The notes below the pieces were generated by a model. That model worked only from the letters and a program-made list of their open reading frames with translations, had not been told where the DNA came from and ran no database searches. Positions 46,226-54,984 of a stretch of DNA of 64,000 nucleotides are shown one piece after another. How positions within the stretch are numbered: position 1 is the stretch's first letter; each line of letters starts with the position of its first letter. A program made the position numbers and the translations under genes. The DNA comes from Streptomyces sp. CA-278952 (GTDB taxonomy: Bacteria > Actinomycetota > Actinomycetes > Streptomycetales > Streptomycetaceae): the NCBI RefSeq assembly GCF_028747205.1, contig NZ_CP112880.1:4898001-4962000 (forward strand), given 5' to 3'.

Positions 46226-47643
46226 GCACGCAACGGAGGATGAGCGCGGCCGGAGTCGCGCTGATGCTCGGCGGCGCGGGCATCCTGATGGCCGCGAGTC
46301 CGGCCCAGGCCGCCGAGGTCAGTTACGCGACGGAGTGCGTTCCGCCGCCGATCTCGGGACTGCCCGCGGTGCAGGGCACCACGAAGGTGGAGCTGACCGC
46401 GCCGGCCGAGGCGAAGGTGGGCGACGAGATCGAGGTCGTCTGGAAGACGGTCGAGGCCGCGTCCAAGAACCCGGACGTGCTGGATCTGGGAGCGGACACG
46501 GTCAAGCCGACCGGAACCGTCACCCTGGGCGGTTCGGCGAGCGGCGAGCTGAAACTGGAGGGCCCCCGGCAGAACCCGCCGATTCCCAAGAACAGCCCCA
46601 TGGTGCTGCCCGATATGAAGGGCACGCTCAAGCTGGAGACCGCGGGGGAGATCACCCTGACGCCGGGCGCGTACAACATCAACGTGTCCAAGCCGATCTC
46701 CACGGACACCAAGTGCGCGCCGAAGGAAGAAGTGGAGGCGGGGGCCACGATCAAGGTCACCGAGGGTGGCGGCTCCACCACGGGCGGCACGACGTCCGGC
46801 GGCACGACGTCCGGCGGTACGGTCAGCGGCGGCACGGACGCCGGAGGCACCTCCTCCGGCGGCGCCGACACCGGAGGGACCACGTCCGGCGGCACGGATT
46901 CGGGCGGCACGACGTCGGGTGGATCGGACGGCGGCGCGGACACCGGGGGCGCCGCGTCCGGCGGCAGCACCGGCGGCGGGGGCGGGGAGACCGACTTCCC
47001 CGGCAAGGAGGTGTCCGTCGCCTACGCGTGCAAGACCCCGATCGGGGACAAGAACGCCACCTCACCGGTCAGGATCAGCGCCAAGAAGAGCGGCGGCGAC
47101 TACGACCTGACGGTGGAGTTCAGCAAGTCCGTGATGGACAGCCCGATCGACATCCCGGCGGGCCAGGTGAAGCCGTCCATGGACGTCAAGCTCGGCGGGG
47201 CGGACAAGGGCACGGTCAAGGTCGAAGGGCCGGTGAACAAGGAGGTCATCAAGACCGGCGCCCCGATCGAGATCCCCGACCTCACCGGCACGTACAAGCC
47301 CGGCGCGAGCGGCAAGTCCACGCTCAGCCCCGGCGTCCTGACGGTGATGGCCGCCGGTACGACGACCACCTGCACCCCGCCCGCGGGCGTGGCCGCCTCC
47401 CTGGAGCTGGACACCTCCGCCCAGCCGGGCGGCGCGTCCGGAGGCAGCGGGAGCGGCGGCGCGACGGACTCCGGCGGAGCCGCGACGTCCGGCGGCACGG
47501 ACTCCGGTGGCGGCCTGGCCGCCACCGGGGCCGAGGACGACGGTGCGCTGAGGGCGCTCGGCCTGGTCGCCGGCACGGCGATCCTGCTGGGCGGCGCGGT
47601 GTTCACGTTCACCCCGTGGCGGAGGCTGCGCGGCGCCCGCTGA
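46222..47643 (+). CDS. Two-domain sortase-anchored surface protein (LAATG)
   Basis: A 473-residue wall protein. Signal peptide about 1-31. Two related beta domains (about 32-180 and 262-398) are joined by a long Gly/Ser/Thr linker of TSGG repeats. Domain 2 (VSVAYACKTPIGDKN ... TTTTCTPPAG) matches the single domain of the protein at 43235; domain 1 is a diverged copy. The C-terminus has LAATG (432-436), a class E sortase motif, then a TM helix and WRRLRGAR. GTG 46222 overlaps the preceding stop. Last gene of the surface operon, followed by a terminator. Confidence 0.85.
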   Translation: MSTQRRMSAAGVALMLGGAGILMAASPAQAAEVSYATECVPPPISGLPAVQGTTKVELTAPAEAKVGDEIEVVWKTVEAASKNPDVLDLGADTVKPTGTVTLGGSASGELKLEGPRQNPPIPKNSPMVLPDMKGTLKLETAGEITLTPGAYNINVSKPISTDTKCAPKEEVEAGATIKVTEGGGSTTGGTTSGGTTSGGTVSGGTDAGGTSSGGADTGGTTSGGTDSGGTTSGGSDGGADTGGAASGGSTGGGGGETDFPGKEVSVAYACKTPIGDKNATSPVRISAKKSGGDYDLTVEFSKSVMDSPIDIPAGQVKPSMDVKLGGADKGTVKVEGPVNKEVIKTGAPIEIPDLTGTYKPGASGKSTLSPGVLTVMAAGTTTTCTPPAGVAASLELDTSAQPGGASGGSGSGGATDSGGAATSGGTDSGGGLAATGAEDDGALRALGLVAGTAILLGGAVFTFTPWRRLRGAR

Positions 47644-47659
47644 GCCGGGAGTACGAGGT

Positions 47660-47698
47660 GGGGGCTCGCCCGGAGAACGCTTCTTCGGGCGAGCCCCC
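47660..47698 (+). terminator. Surface operon terminator
   Basis: GGGGGCTCGCCCG / CGGGCGAGCCCCC, a 13-bp stem with a 13-nt loop, 17 bp after the stop. Confidence 0.85.
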
Positions 47699-47869
47699 GT
47701 CATGCTCAGAACTTGCTCACATCACCCGGCGCGCCTTGCTCGCACAAGATCGACAAGGATAGGTTTCCTGTGCGTCTCTTCGCAGCAGCGAAGGGCATCG
47801 TCTGGGTGTGGCGCTGTCCGGCAGGCTTGACCACCTGCTGGTGCCGCACGGGTTGAGAAAAGGAACGAC

Positions 47870-48232
47870 ATGAACGTGACCTGGGGGAAGAAGGCTGCGA
47901 CGGGCGTGCTCGCCGGCCTCCTGATGACGTCCGGACTGACGCTGGCCACCGCCGCGCCCGCTGCGGCGGCCGGTGCGAAGTACACCTGCAAGGCGACGCC
48001 CAGCCTCTCGCTGGGGCGTCCGGTGTCGACCTCCGCCTGCAAGAAGTCCGCCAAGGGCAAGAGCGTCAAGAAGCACCGTGCCGTGCTCGTCTGCGATGTG
48101 GTGCGGGGTCGCGGAGCCGAGCACACCATCCCGTGGACGGTGAAGGGCAGCTGGAAGAAGCCCAGCCAGAAGTCCTCGGTGAAGTGCGGCTTCAGCAGCT
48201 TCCTGCGGAGCGTCAAGGTCGAGACCAAGTAG
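47870..48232 (+). CDS. Small secreted Cys-containing basic protein
   Basis: A 120-residue exported protein. Signal peptide about 1-34 (ends PAAAA). The mature ~86 residues are Lys/Ser-rich and hold four Cys (in KYTCKAT, TSACKKS, LVCDVV and VKCGFSS), likely two disulfides. Family not recognised. ATG 47870 follows AAAAGGAACGAC. It stands alone after the surface operon and could be a secreted partner, but it has its own promoter region. Confidence 0.75.
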   Translation: MNVTWGKKAATGVLAGLLMTSGLTLATAAPAAAAGAKYTCKATPSLSLGRPVSTSACKKSAKGKSVKKHRAVLVCDVVRGRGAEHTIPWTVKGSWKKPSQKSSVKCGFSSFLRSVKVETK

Positions 48233-48240
48233 TCGTCGCG

Positions 48241-48306
48241 ACCGCCTGAACCGAACCGCCTGAACCGAACCGCCTGAACGAACCGCCTGAACGAACCGCC
48301 TGAGCC
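48241..48306 (+). repeat. Five 13-14 bp tandem repeats
   Basis: Units ACCGCCTGAACCGA, the last ones shortened to ACCGCCTGAACGA, run five times head to tail beginning 8 bp after the small secreted gene's stop. Confidence 0.85.
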
Positions 48307-48309
48307 GAA

Positions 48310-48352
48310 CGGCAGCGGGTCCGCACGAGATGATCGTGCGGACCCGCTGCCG
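48310..48352. terminator. Bidirectional terminator
   Basis: A 19-bp stem, CGGCAGCGGGTCCGCACGA and its complement, with a 5-nt loop between the convergent secreted-protein and POT-transporter genes. Confidence 0.88.
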
Positions 48353-48375
48353 TGTCCCGAGCGGGACCGGGGCAG

Positions 48376-49875
48376 CTACTTGACGTTGCCCATGAGAGCG
48401 CGGATCTTGCGTCCCGCCACTATGAAGGCGATGCCCGCCGCGACGGCCACGGCCGCCTGCAACGTGTAGTACGCGGCGTCGCCCAGCGGGGCGTTGAGCT
48501 TCGTGGTCCAGCCGTTCAGGGCGTTGCCCGTCGACGTGGCCAGGAACCACAGGCCCATGATCTGGCCCATGAACATCTTCGGCGCCAGCTTCGTGGACAG
48601 CGAAAGGCCGACCGGGGAGAGGCACATCTCGCCCATGGTCTGCGCCAGGTAGACGGCGAGCAGCCAGAAGACGGTGACCTTGCCGGTCTCGCTGTTTGCG
48701 GCGGCAGCGCCCGCCAGGCCCATGATGCCGAACGAGCCACCGATGAGGAGCATCGCCAGCGCGAACTTCATCGGCGTGCTGGGCTCACGGTTGCGCGTGG
48801 CCAGCTTGACCCAGATCGTCGCGAAGATCGGGGCCAGGATGATGACCAGTGCGGGGTTGACCGACTGCAGCCAGGAGGCCGGGAACTCCCAGCCGCCGAT
48901 GAAGCGGTCCGTCTTGTTGTCGGCGAAGATCGTCAGCAGCGATCCGGACTGGTCGTAGATCATCCAGAAGAGCACGGCCGTGATGAAGAACCACACGTAC
49001 GCCTTGATCTTCGGCCGGTCCTCCTTGGTGAGCGCCGGGTCCCGGAAGATCGTGATGAAGTAGACGACCGGCACGACGACGCCCAGAACGGCCAGGACGT
49101 TGACGATGTGCTCGATGTCGTACGTGCCCAGCGCCAGGTCGATCAGCAGCGCGGCGACCGCGACGCCGGACCACAGGGCCACCTTGCGCAGCACCTGCCG
49201 CCGCTCCTCGGGGGAGGCGGGCTTCGCGGGCAGCTTGCCGATGTCGCCGAGGTGCTTGGAGCCCAGCACGTACTGGATGACCGCGAAGGTCATACCCACA
49301 CCGGCGACACCGAAGCCGAGGTGCCAGTTGACGTTCTCACCGAGGTAGCCGACCAGCAGCGGAGCGGCGAAGCCACCGATGTTGATCGCCATGTAGAAGA
49401 GGGTGAAGCCGGCGTCACGGCGGGCGCTGGACTGGTTCTCGTAGAGCGCGCCCACCATCGCCGAGATGTTCGGCTTCAGCAGGCCCGTACCGACCGCGAT
49501 CAGCGCGAGGCCGAAGAAGAACGTGATGTCGCTCGGCAGCGCGAGCGCGAAGTGACCGAGTGCGATGACGATCCCGCCGACCAGTACGGCCTTGCGGGCG
49601 CCCCAGAGGCGGTCGGCGACCCAGCCGCCGGGCATCGCGGCCATGTAGACGACGGCGTTGTAGACACCGTAGATGGAGGCGGCGAGCGCCTCCCGGCCCT
49701 CCAGGGGGCCGTCGAGCACGGCGGCCACCAAGTACAGGGTGAGGATGGCGCGCATCCCGTAGAAGGAGAAGCGTTCCCACATCTCCGTCATGAACAGGGT
49801 GGCCATACCGCGGGGGTGGCCGAAGAAGGTCTTCTCGTCGGAACTCGGCGAGTCCTTCGTCAGGCTGGACGCCAT
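48376..49875 (-). CDS. POT/PTR-family proton-dependent oligopeptide transporter
   Basis: A 499-residue MFS-type peptide symporter with about 14 hydrophobic helices. The POT signatures are present: FMTEMWERFSFYGMRAILTLYL (ExxERFxYY-type motif in helix 1), GGWVADRLWGARKAV, and GTGLLKPNISAMVGALYE. It imports di- and tripeptides with protons. ATG 49875 follows AAGGATCGACC and removes the low-complexity N-terminal part of the longer frame. It is divergent from a two-component system, with a 487-bp region between that includes a minus-strand terminator-like leader. Confidence 0.93.
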   Translation of the reverse strand: MASSLTKDSPSSDEKTFFGHPRGMATLFMTEMWERFSFYGMRAILTLYLVAAVLDGPLEGREALAASIYGVYNAVVYMAAMPGGWVADRLWGARKAVLVGGIVIALGHFALALPSDITFFFGLALIAVGTGLLKPNISAMVGALYENQSSARRDAGFTLFYMAINIGGFAAPLLVGYLGENVNWHLGFGVAGVGMTFAVIQYVLGSKHLGDIGKLPAKPASPEERRQVLRKVALWSGVAVAALLIDLALGTYDIEHIVNVLAVLGVVVPVVYFITIFRDPALTKEDRPKIKAYVWFFITAVLFWMIYDQSGSLLTIFADNKTDRFIGGWEFPASWLQSVNPALVIILAPIFATIWVKLATRNREPSTPMKFALAMLLIGGSFGIMGLAGAAAANSETGKVTVFWLLAVYLAQTMGEMCLSPVGLSLSTKLAPKMFMGQIMGLWFLATSTGNALNGWTTKLNAPLGDAAYYTLQAAVAVAAGIAFIVAGRKIRALMGNVK

Positions 49876-50362
49876 GGTCGATCCTTGCTGGTCGGGACGC
49901 GACGCCTCGTGAGCTGTACGCGCCCGGTGGGGGGCAGCCGGCACCGGCGCGGCGTACCCCATCCCCACGCCTGAGGGGGACGTGCTCCGTGCGGCCGGGC
50001 TCCTGACGGAGATACGGCGGCGGAGCGGGGAAGAACCGCGTCGGGATCCACGCCCGTCGCGCGTCCTCGCGCTCCGGGCCCGGCTCACAGGTCATTCACT
50101 CAGGAGCCGGCGGGAACCGGCCCCGCACACAAAAGAGACCCTTGGCGCTCATGGCCGCCCAAAGGTCCTTGAGTAGTGCAACAGGCGTTGGGACACCATA
50201 CGACACGACACGGCAGGATATGGAAGGACTTGAGACATGGATCACAGGTCCCGGTGGAACCACACTCCCATATTCAAAGGTCTCCGTCCGCTTTGTGGCG
50301 CTGACCCGCAGGTGACGTCGTAGGCCTCACCTCGGACCCCCCGTCCGGACTACCATCAGCCC
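49876..50362. other. Divergent intergenic region with a terminator-like leader
   Basis: 487 bp without a convincing gene. It holds the promoters for the POT gene (leftward) and the response regulator (rightward). The most notable element is the hairpin at 50131-50172. Short frames on the minus strand (for example from 50095) lack good ribosome sites. Confidence 0.5.
50131..50172 (-). terminator. Intrinsic terminator/attenuator in the POT leader
   Basis: Read on the minus strand, GGACCTTTGGGCG pairs with CGCCAAGGGTC (one bulge) around a short loop and is followed at once by TCTCTTTTGTG, a classical U-tract. No gene ends here, because both neighbours point away. It lies about 255-295 nt upstream of the transporter start, so premature termination of its transcript is likely. 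Confidence 0.6.
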
Positions 50363-51040
50363 ATGACCCGTGTACTGCTCGCCGAGGACGACGCATCCAT
50401 CTCGGAGCCACTGGCCCGCGCACTGCGTCGGGAGGGCTACGAGGTCGAGGTCCGCCAGGACGGTCCGACCGCGCTCGACGCCGGACTCCAGGGCGGCATC
50501 GACCTGGTCGTCCTCGACCTGGGGCTGCCCGGGATGGACGGTCTCGAAGTCGCCCGCAGGCTCCGGGCCGGCGGCCACGCCATCCCGATCCTGGTCCTGA
50601 CGGCCCGCGCCGACGAGGTCGACACGGTCGTCGGCCTGGACGCGGGCGCCGACGACTACGTCACCAAGCCGTTCCGGCTCGCCGAGCTGCTCGCCCGGGT
50701 CCGCGCCCTGCTGCGCCGCGGGGCCTCCGAGCCCGTGCCGCAGCCCGCCACCCACGGGGTCAGGATCGACGTCGAGTCGCACCGGGCCTGGATGGGCGAG
50801 GAGGAACTCCAGCTCACCGCCAAGGAGTTCGACCTCCTGCGGGTCCTGGTCCGGGACGCGGGCCGGGTCGTCACCCGCGACCAGTTGATGCGCGAGGTCT
50901 GGGACACCACCTGGTGGTCCTCCACCAAGACCCTCGACATGCACATCTCCTGGCTGCGCAAGAAGCTCGGCGACGATGCCGCCAATCCGCGCTACATCGC
51001 CACCGTCCGGGGCGTCGGCTTCCGGTTCGAGAAGAGCTGA
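50363..51040 (+). CDS. OmpR/PhoB-family response regulator
   Basis: A 225-residue regulator. The receiver domain (1-115) has acidic pocket EDD (8-10), phospho-acceptor Asp in VVLDLGLPGMDG, the Thr in VLTARAD and Lys in VTKPF. The winged-helix DNA-binding domain (about 130-222) contains LTAKEFDLLRVLVRDAGRVVTRDQL and ends TVRGVGFRFE. It pairs with the kinase gene 125 bp downstream. Promoter region is shared with the divergent POT transporter, a possible target. Confidence 0.94.
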   Translation: MTRVLLAEDDASISEPLARALRREGYEVEVRQDGPTALDAGLQGGIDLVVLDLGLPGMDGLEVARRLRAGGHAIPILVLTARADEVDTVVGLDAGADDYVTKPFRLAELLARVRALLRRGASEPVPQPATHGVRIDVESHRAWMGEEELQLTAKEFDLLRVLVRDAGRVVTRDQLMREVWDTTWWSSTKTLDMHISWLRKKLGDDAANPRYIATVRGVGFRFEKS

Positions 51041-51049
51041 CGTACGAAA

Positions 51050-51102
51050 CCCCCATGCACCCGAAGCCTCCATGCATCCGAAGCCCCCATGCACCCTGAA
51101 GA
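51050..51102 (+). repeat. Three 16-18 bp tandem repeats between response regulator and kinase
   Basis: CCCCCATGCACCCGAAGC, then CTCCATGCATCCGAAG, then CCCCCATGCACCCTGAAG. Each copy carries an ATGCA core. An ATG in the first copy opens a 14-codon frame (51055 to a TGA near 51099). Confidence 0.8.
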
Positions 51103-51165
51103 CCGCTCCGGACACCACCCCGACGCGGGTGGCCACGCGCGTCCCGACGACCTGAAGAGGCGGGT

Positions 51166-52431
51166 ATGCGCCGCCGGCTGATCAACTCCACGCTCGCCGT
51201 GGTGCTCGTCGTCATCGCCGTCTTCGGCGTCTCGCTGGTGATCGTCGAGACGCGCACCATCAGCGCCAGCGCCCAGGAGAGCGTCGAGTCCGAGGCGCTC
51301 CGGCTGATCAGCGTGGTCGACAGCCGGCTGCTGGGCGCGGAGCGGATCAATCCCGGGGTGCTGGCCGAGCAGATCGACCCCAAGCGGTACGCCCTGGTCG
51401 AGATCCCCGGCCGCGAGCCCATCGCCGTCGGCGAGCGGCCCGTCGGCAGCGTCCTGCGCGCCGTCGAGACCGGAGAGCAGGGCGAGACCGTCACCGTCGA
51501 GGAGTCCCGCTCGGCCGTCACCCGCGAGGTCGGGCGCACGCTCCTGATCATCGGCGCGGTGGCGCTGCTGGCGATCGTCTCGGCCGTGCTGCTCGCCGTA
51601 CGCCAGGCGAACCGGCTGGCCTCCCCGCTCACCGACCTCGCCGAGACCGCGGAGCGCCTCGGCTCCGGGGACCCCCGTCCGCGCCACAAGCGGTACGGGG
51701 TGCCCGAGCTGGACCGGGTCGCCGACGTCCTGGACTCCTCGGCCGAGCGGATCGCCCGGATGCTGACCGCCGAACGCCGGCTCGCCGCGGACGCCTCCCA
51801 CCAACTGCGGACGCCGCTGACCGCCCTCTCCATGCGGATCGAGGAGATCTCCGTCACCGACGACCCCGACACGGTGAAGGAGGAGGCGAACATCGCCCTC
51901 ACCCAGGTCGAGCGCCTCACCGACGTCGTCGAACGGCTCCTGACGAACTCCCGCGACCCGCGCACCGGCTCCGCCGTCGTCTTCGACCTCGACGAGGTCG
52001 TCAAACAGCAGATCGAGGAGTGGCGCCCCGCCTACCGCAGCGCCGGCCGCGCACTGGTCTGCTCCGGAAAGCACGGACTGAAGGCCGTCGGCACCCCGGG
52101 CGCGGTCGCCCAGGTCCTGGCGGCGCTGATCGAGAACTCCCTCATGCACGGCGGCGGCACCGTCGCCCTGCGCACCCGGGTCACCGGCAACCAGGCGGTC
52201 ATCGAGGTCACCGACGAGGGCCCCGGCGTCCCCGCCGAACTGGGGGCGCGGATCTTCGAGCGGACCATCAGCGGCCGCAACTCCACCGGCATCGGCCTGG
52301 CCGTCGCCCGCGATCTCTCGGAGGCGGACGGCGGCCGGCTGGAGCTGCTCCAGCAGCACCCGGCGGTCTTCGCGCTCTTCCTCAGCCGGGTCCCGGTCGA
52401 CCGCAAGACTCCTGAGCGCCCGTTGCGCTGA
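51166..52431 (+). CDS. Sensor histidine kinase
   Basis: A 421-residue membrane kinase. TM1 (about 9-29), an extracytoplasmic sensor of about 95 residues, TM2 (about 126-147), then a HAMP region and an H-box ASHQLRTPLTALSMRIEE with the phospho-His. N-box is LAALIENSLMHGGG, G1 VTDEGPGVP, then the G2 region STGIGLAVARDLSEA. It autophosphorylates and signals to the upstream response regulator. ATG 51166 follows GAAGAGGCGG. Signal unknown. Confidence 0.93.
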   Translation: MRRRLINSTLAVVLVVIAVFGVSLVIVETRTISASAQESVESEALRLISVVDSRLLGAERINPGVLAEQIDPKRYALVEIPGREPIAVGERPVGSVLRAVETGEQGETVTVEESRSAVTREVGRTLLIIGAVALLAIVSAVLLAVRQANRLASPLTDLAETAERLGSGDPRPRHKRYGVPELDRVADVLDSSAERIARMLTAERRLAADASHQLRTPLTALSMRIEEISVTDDPDTVKEEANIALTQVERLTDVVERLLTNSRDPRTGSAVVFDLDEVVKQQIEEWRPAYRSAGRALVCSGKHGLKAVGTPGAVAQVLAALIENSLMHGGGTVALRTRVTGNQAVIEVTDEGPGVPAELGARIFERTISGRNSTGIGLAVARDLSEADGGRLELLQQHPAVFALFLSRVPVDRKTPERPLR

Positions 52432-52450
52432 ACAACGACGGACGCGGCGG

Positions 52451-52592
52451 ACCGGTTCCCGTCACGGGCGCGGCGGGCCAGTTCCGCAGACGCACCGCGG
52501 GCCAGTTCCGTACGGAGGTGCCGCGGGTCGGTCCCGCACGGGTGGGCCGCCGGCCAGTTCCGTGCGGGCGCGCCGCGGTCAGTTCCGTACGG
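52451..52592. repeat. Five to six 24-26 bp tandem repeats ending in the gtrA stop
   Basis: Imperfect units like GCGGGCCAGTTCCGTACGG fill the whole gap after the kinase gene. The last copy includes the stop codon (52579-52581) and final codons of the convergent GtrA gene. The sequence otherwise holds no gene. Confidence 0.8.
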
Positions 52593-53100
52593 GGTCGGGC
52601 GTCACCCGCTCTTCCGTCGGCCTGCGCTGCTCCAGAAACCGTTCCGCGTTCAGCACGGCCTCCTTGGCGGGCAGGGTCTTGAAGACCCAGGTCCGGTAGG
52701 ACCAGAAGCGGAACAGGGTGGCGACCCCGATGCCGACGATCTTGAAGACATTGCTCTGGACCGGGGTGTTCCAGCCGAAGCCGTACGTCGCCAGGTACAG
52801 CACGCCCGTCTCGATCACCGCGCCCACCGCGCTGAACAGCAGGAAGAGGGCCAGCTCACGGGTCCGGCCGGTCTTGTCGCGGTCCCGGTAGGTCCAGTAG
52901 CGGAAGCCCACGTAGTTGAAGAGGATCGCGACGAACGTCGCCACCACGCTCGCCCGGACCACCTGGAGGTCCGTCGTGTGCCGCAGCAGGTTGAAGACCG
53001 CGATGTTGACCAGCAGGCCGAAAGCGCCGACCGCGCCGAACTTGGCGACCTCCCGGGCCAGCAGCTCAAGCCGGGTCCGCAGTGCGCCCCGTTCGCTCAT
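52579..53100 (-). CDS. GtrA-family membrane protein
   Basis: A 173-residue protein with four TM helices (about 17-38, 44-63, 78-99 and 112-130). The GtrA motif region KFGAVGAFGLLVNIAVFNLL starts helix 1, and the family end RFWSYRTWVFK is present. Members flip or anchor lipid-linked sugars for cell-surface glycans, for example undecaprenyl-P-glucose. ATG 53100 (SERGALRTRLE) is chosen over the longer frame; the gene is divergent from purK. A UDP-glucose dehydrogenase lies 3 kb away, consistent with envelope sugar metabolism. Confidence 0.88.
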   Translation of the reverse strand: MSERGALRTRLELLAREVAKFGAVGAFGLLVNIAVFNLLRHTTDLQVVRASVVATFVAILFNYVGFRYWTYRDRDKTGRTRELALFLLFSAVGAVIETGVLYLATYGFGWNTPVQSNVFKIVGIGVATLFRFWSYRTWVFKTLPAKEAVLNAERFLEQRRPTEERVTPDPVRN

Positions 53101-53277
53101 GGTGATCGCTGGCCCCGTCCGTCGGAAGGCGTCTGGAAGACGTGTCGACGCAAGCACGTCAACTCCGCCATGCTAACCAGCCCACCCGTGTGACGCCCGT
53201 GAGTCCGCAGGGCTCGTGGCCGCACGGCATCCGTACGGCCGTCCGGGACCCACCGGCGTGGCGGATATCCTGAAGAC

Positions 53278-54429
53278 GTGACGTTCCCGGTAGTCGGCAT
53301 GGTCGGCGGCGGTCAGCTCGCCCGCATGACCCACGAGGCGGGTATCCCCCTCGGCCTGAAATTCAAGCTGCTCAGTGACACCCCCCAGGATTCGGCGGCC
53401 CAGGTGGTGAGCGAGGTCGTCATCGGCGACTATCGCGACCTGGACACGCTGCGCGCCTTCGCGCGCGGCTGCGACGTGATCACCTTCGATCACGAGCACG
53501 TGCCGACCGAGCATCTGCGGGCCCTGGAGGCGGACGGCATCCCCGTGCGCCCCGGCCCCGATGCCCTGGTGCACGCCCAGGACAAGGGGGTGATGCGCGC
53601 CAAGCTCCTGGAGATCGGCGCACCCTGCCCCCGCCACCGCATCGTGAGCGACCCGGCCGACGCGGCCGCGTTCGCCGAGGAGGTCGGGGGCTTCCCCGTC
53701 ATCCTCAAGACCGTGCGCGGCGGCTACGACGGCAAGGGCGTGTGGGTGGTCCGCTCCGAGGCGGACGCCGCCGACCCGTTCCGCGCCGGGGTCCCGGTCC
53801 TCGCGGAGGAGAAGGTCGACTTCGTACGGGAGCTGGCGGCGAACATCGTCCGCTCGCCGCACGGCCAGGCCGTCGCCTACCCGGTCGTCGAGTCCATCCA
53901 GGTGGACGGCGTCTGCGACACGGTGATCGCCCCCGCCCTCGGGCTGGACGAGGCACTGGCCGGAGAGGCCCAGCAGCTCGCGCTGCGCATCGCCACCGAG
54001 CTGGGCGTCGTCGGACACCTCGCGGTGGAGCTGTTCGAAACCCGTACCGACGACGGGACCCCCGGCATTCTGGTCAACGAGCTGGCGATGCGCCCGCACA
54101 ACTCGGGCCACTGGACCATGGACGGCGCGATCACCTCCCAGTTCGCCAACCACGTGCGGGCGGTCCTCGACCTGCCCCTCGGCGACCCGCGCCCGCGCGC
54201 CCCCTGGACGGTCATGTGCAACGTCCTGGGCGGCGACTACCCGGACATGTACCAGGCGTATCTGCACTGCATGGCCCGCGACCCGCAGCTCAAGATCCAC
54301 ATGTACGGCAAGGACGTGAAGCCCGGCCGCAAGGTCGGACACGTCAACACCTACGGCGATGACCTGGCGGACGTGCGGGAGCGCGCCCGGCACGCGGCCG
54401 ACTACCTGCGAGGAACGATCACCGAATGA
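53278..54429 (+). CDS. purK: N5-carboxyaminoimidazole ribonucleotide synthase
   Basis: A 383-residue ATP-grasp enzyme of purine synthesis, converting AIR, bicarbonate and ATP to N5-CAIR. Features: N-terminal [33 protein letters not shown], the ATP-grasp loop [17 protein letters not shown], and [17 protein letters not shown] near the metal site. GTG 53278. Its stop overlaps the purE ATG (ATGA), so the two are translationally coupled. Confidence 0.96.
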   Translation: MTFPVVGMVGGGQLARMTHEAGIPLGLKFKLLSDTPQDSAAQVVSEVVIGDYRDLDTLRAFARGCDVITFDHEHVPTEHLRALEADGIPVRPGPDALVHAQDKGVMRAKLLEIGAPCPRHRIVSDPADAAAFAEEVGGFPVILKTVRGGYDGKGVWVVRSEADAADPFRAGVPVLAEEKVDFVRELAANIVRSPHGQAVAYPVVESIQVDGVCDTVIAPALGLDEALAGEAQQLALRIATELGVVGHLAVELFETRTDDGTPGILVNELAMRPHNSGHWTMDGAITSQFANHVRAVLDLPLGDPRPRAPWTVMCNVLGGDYPDMYQAYLHCMARDPQLKIHMYGKDVKPGRKVGHVNTYGDDLADVRERARHAADYLRGTITE

Positions 54430-54974
54430 CTTCCCCCGGCACCGGATCCCCCGCCGCCCCTCTCGTCGGCATCGTCATGGGCTCGGACTCCGACTGGCCC
54501 GTCATGGAGGCCGCCGCCAAGGCGCTCGACGAGTTCGAGATCCCCTACGAGGTCGACGTCGTCTCCGCCCACCGCATGCCGCACGAGATGATCGCGTACG
54601 GCGAGCGGGCCGCGGGCCGAGGCCTGAAGGCGATCGTCGCGGGCGCGGGCGGCGCCGCCCACCTGCCCGGCATGCTGGCGTCCGTCACCCCGCTGCCGGT
54701 CATCGGCGTGCCGGTGCCGCTGAAGTACCTGGACGGCATGGACAGCCTGCTCTCCATCGTCCAGATGCCCGCCGGGGTCCCCGTCGCCACCGTCTCGGTC
54801 GGCGGCGCGCGCAACGCGGGCCTGCTGGCCGCCCGGATCCTCGCCGCGTCCGACCCCGCGCTCCAGGACCGGATGCGGGAGTTCCAGCAGGAACTGAACG
54901 ACCAGGCCACCGAGAAGGGCAAACGTCTGCGCGCCAAGGTCCAGGGCGCGGACTCCTTCGGCTTCGGAAAGTAG
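54426..54974 (+). CDS. purE: N5-CAIR mutase
   Basis: A 182-residue class I PurE converting N5-CAIR to CAIR. Diagnostic motifs: [32 protein letters not shown], and [15 protein letters not shown] with [27 protein letters not shown] 54426 overlaps the purK stop. A C-terminal helical extension (residues about 155-182) is typical of actinobacterial PurE. The dipeptidase gene starts 10 bp downstream. Confidence 0.96.
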   Translation: MTSPGTGSPAAPLVGIVMGSDSDWPVMEAAAKALDEFEIPYEVDVVSAHRMPHEMIAYGERAAGRGLKAIVAGAGGAAHLPGMLASVTPLPVIGVPVPLKYLDGMDSLLSIVQMPAGVPVATVSVGGARNAGLLAARILAASDPALQDRMREFQQELNDQATEKGKRLRAKVQGADSFGFGK

Positions 54975-54984
54975 GGGGCGGCAC

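Noticed and set aside
49876..50088. N-terminal extension of the POT transporter in the longer frame
   Set aside because: The added 71 residues are Arg/Ser/Pro-rich with no homology feel, whereas ATG 49875 has AAGGA and starts at the conserved region.
50095..50362. A small protein gene on the minus strand in the POT leader
   Set aside because: No ribosome site and non-coding composition; the region is better explained as promoter and leader RNA.
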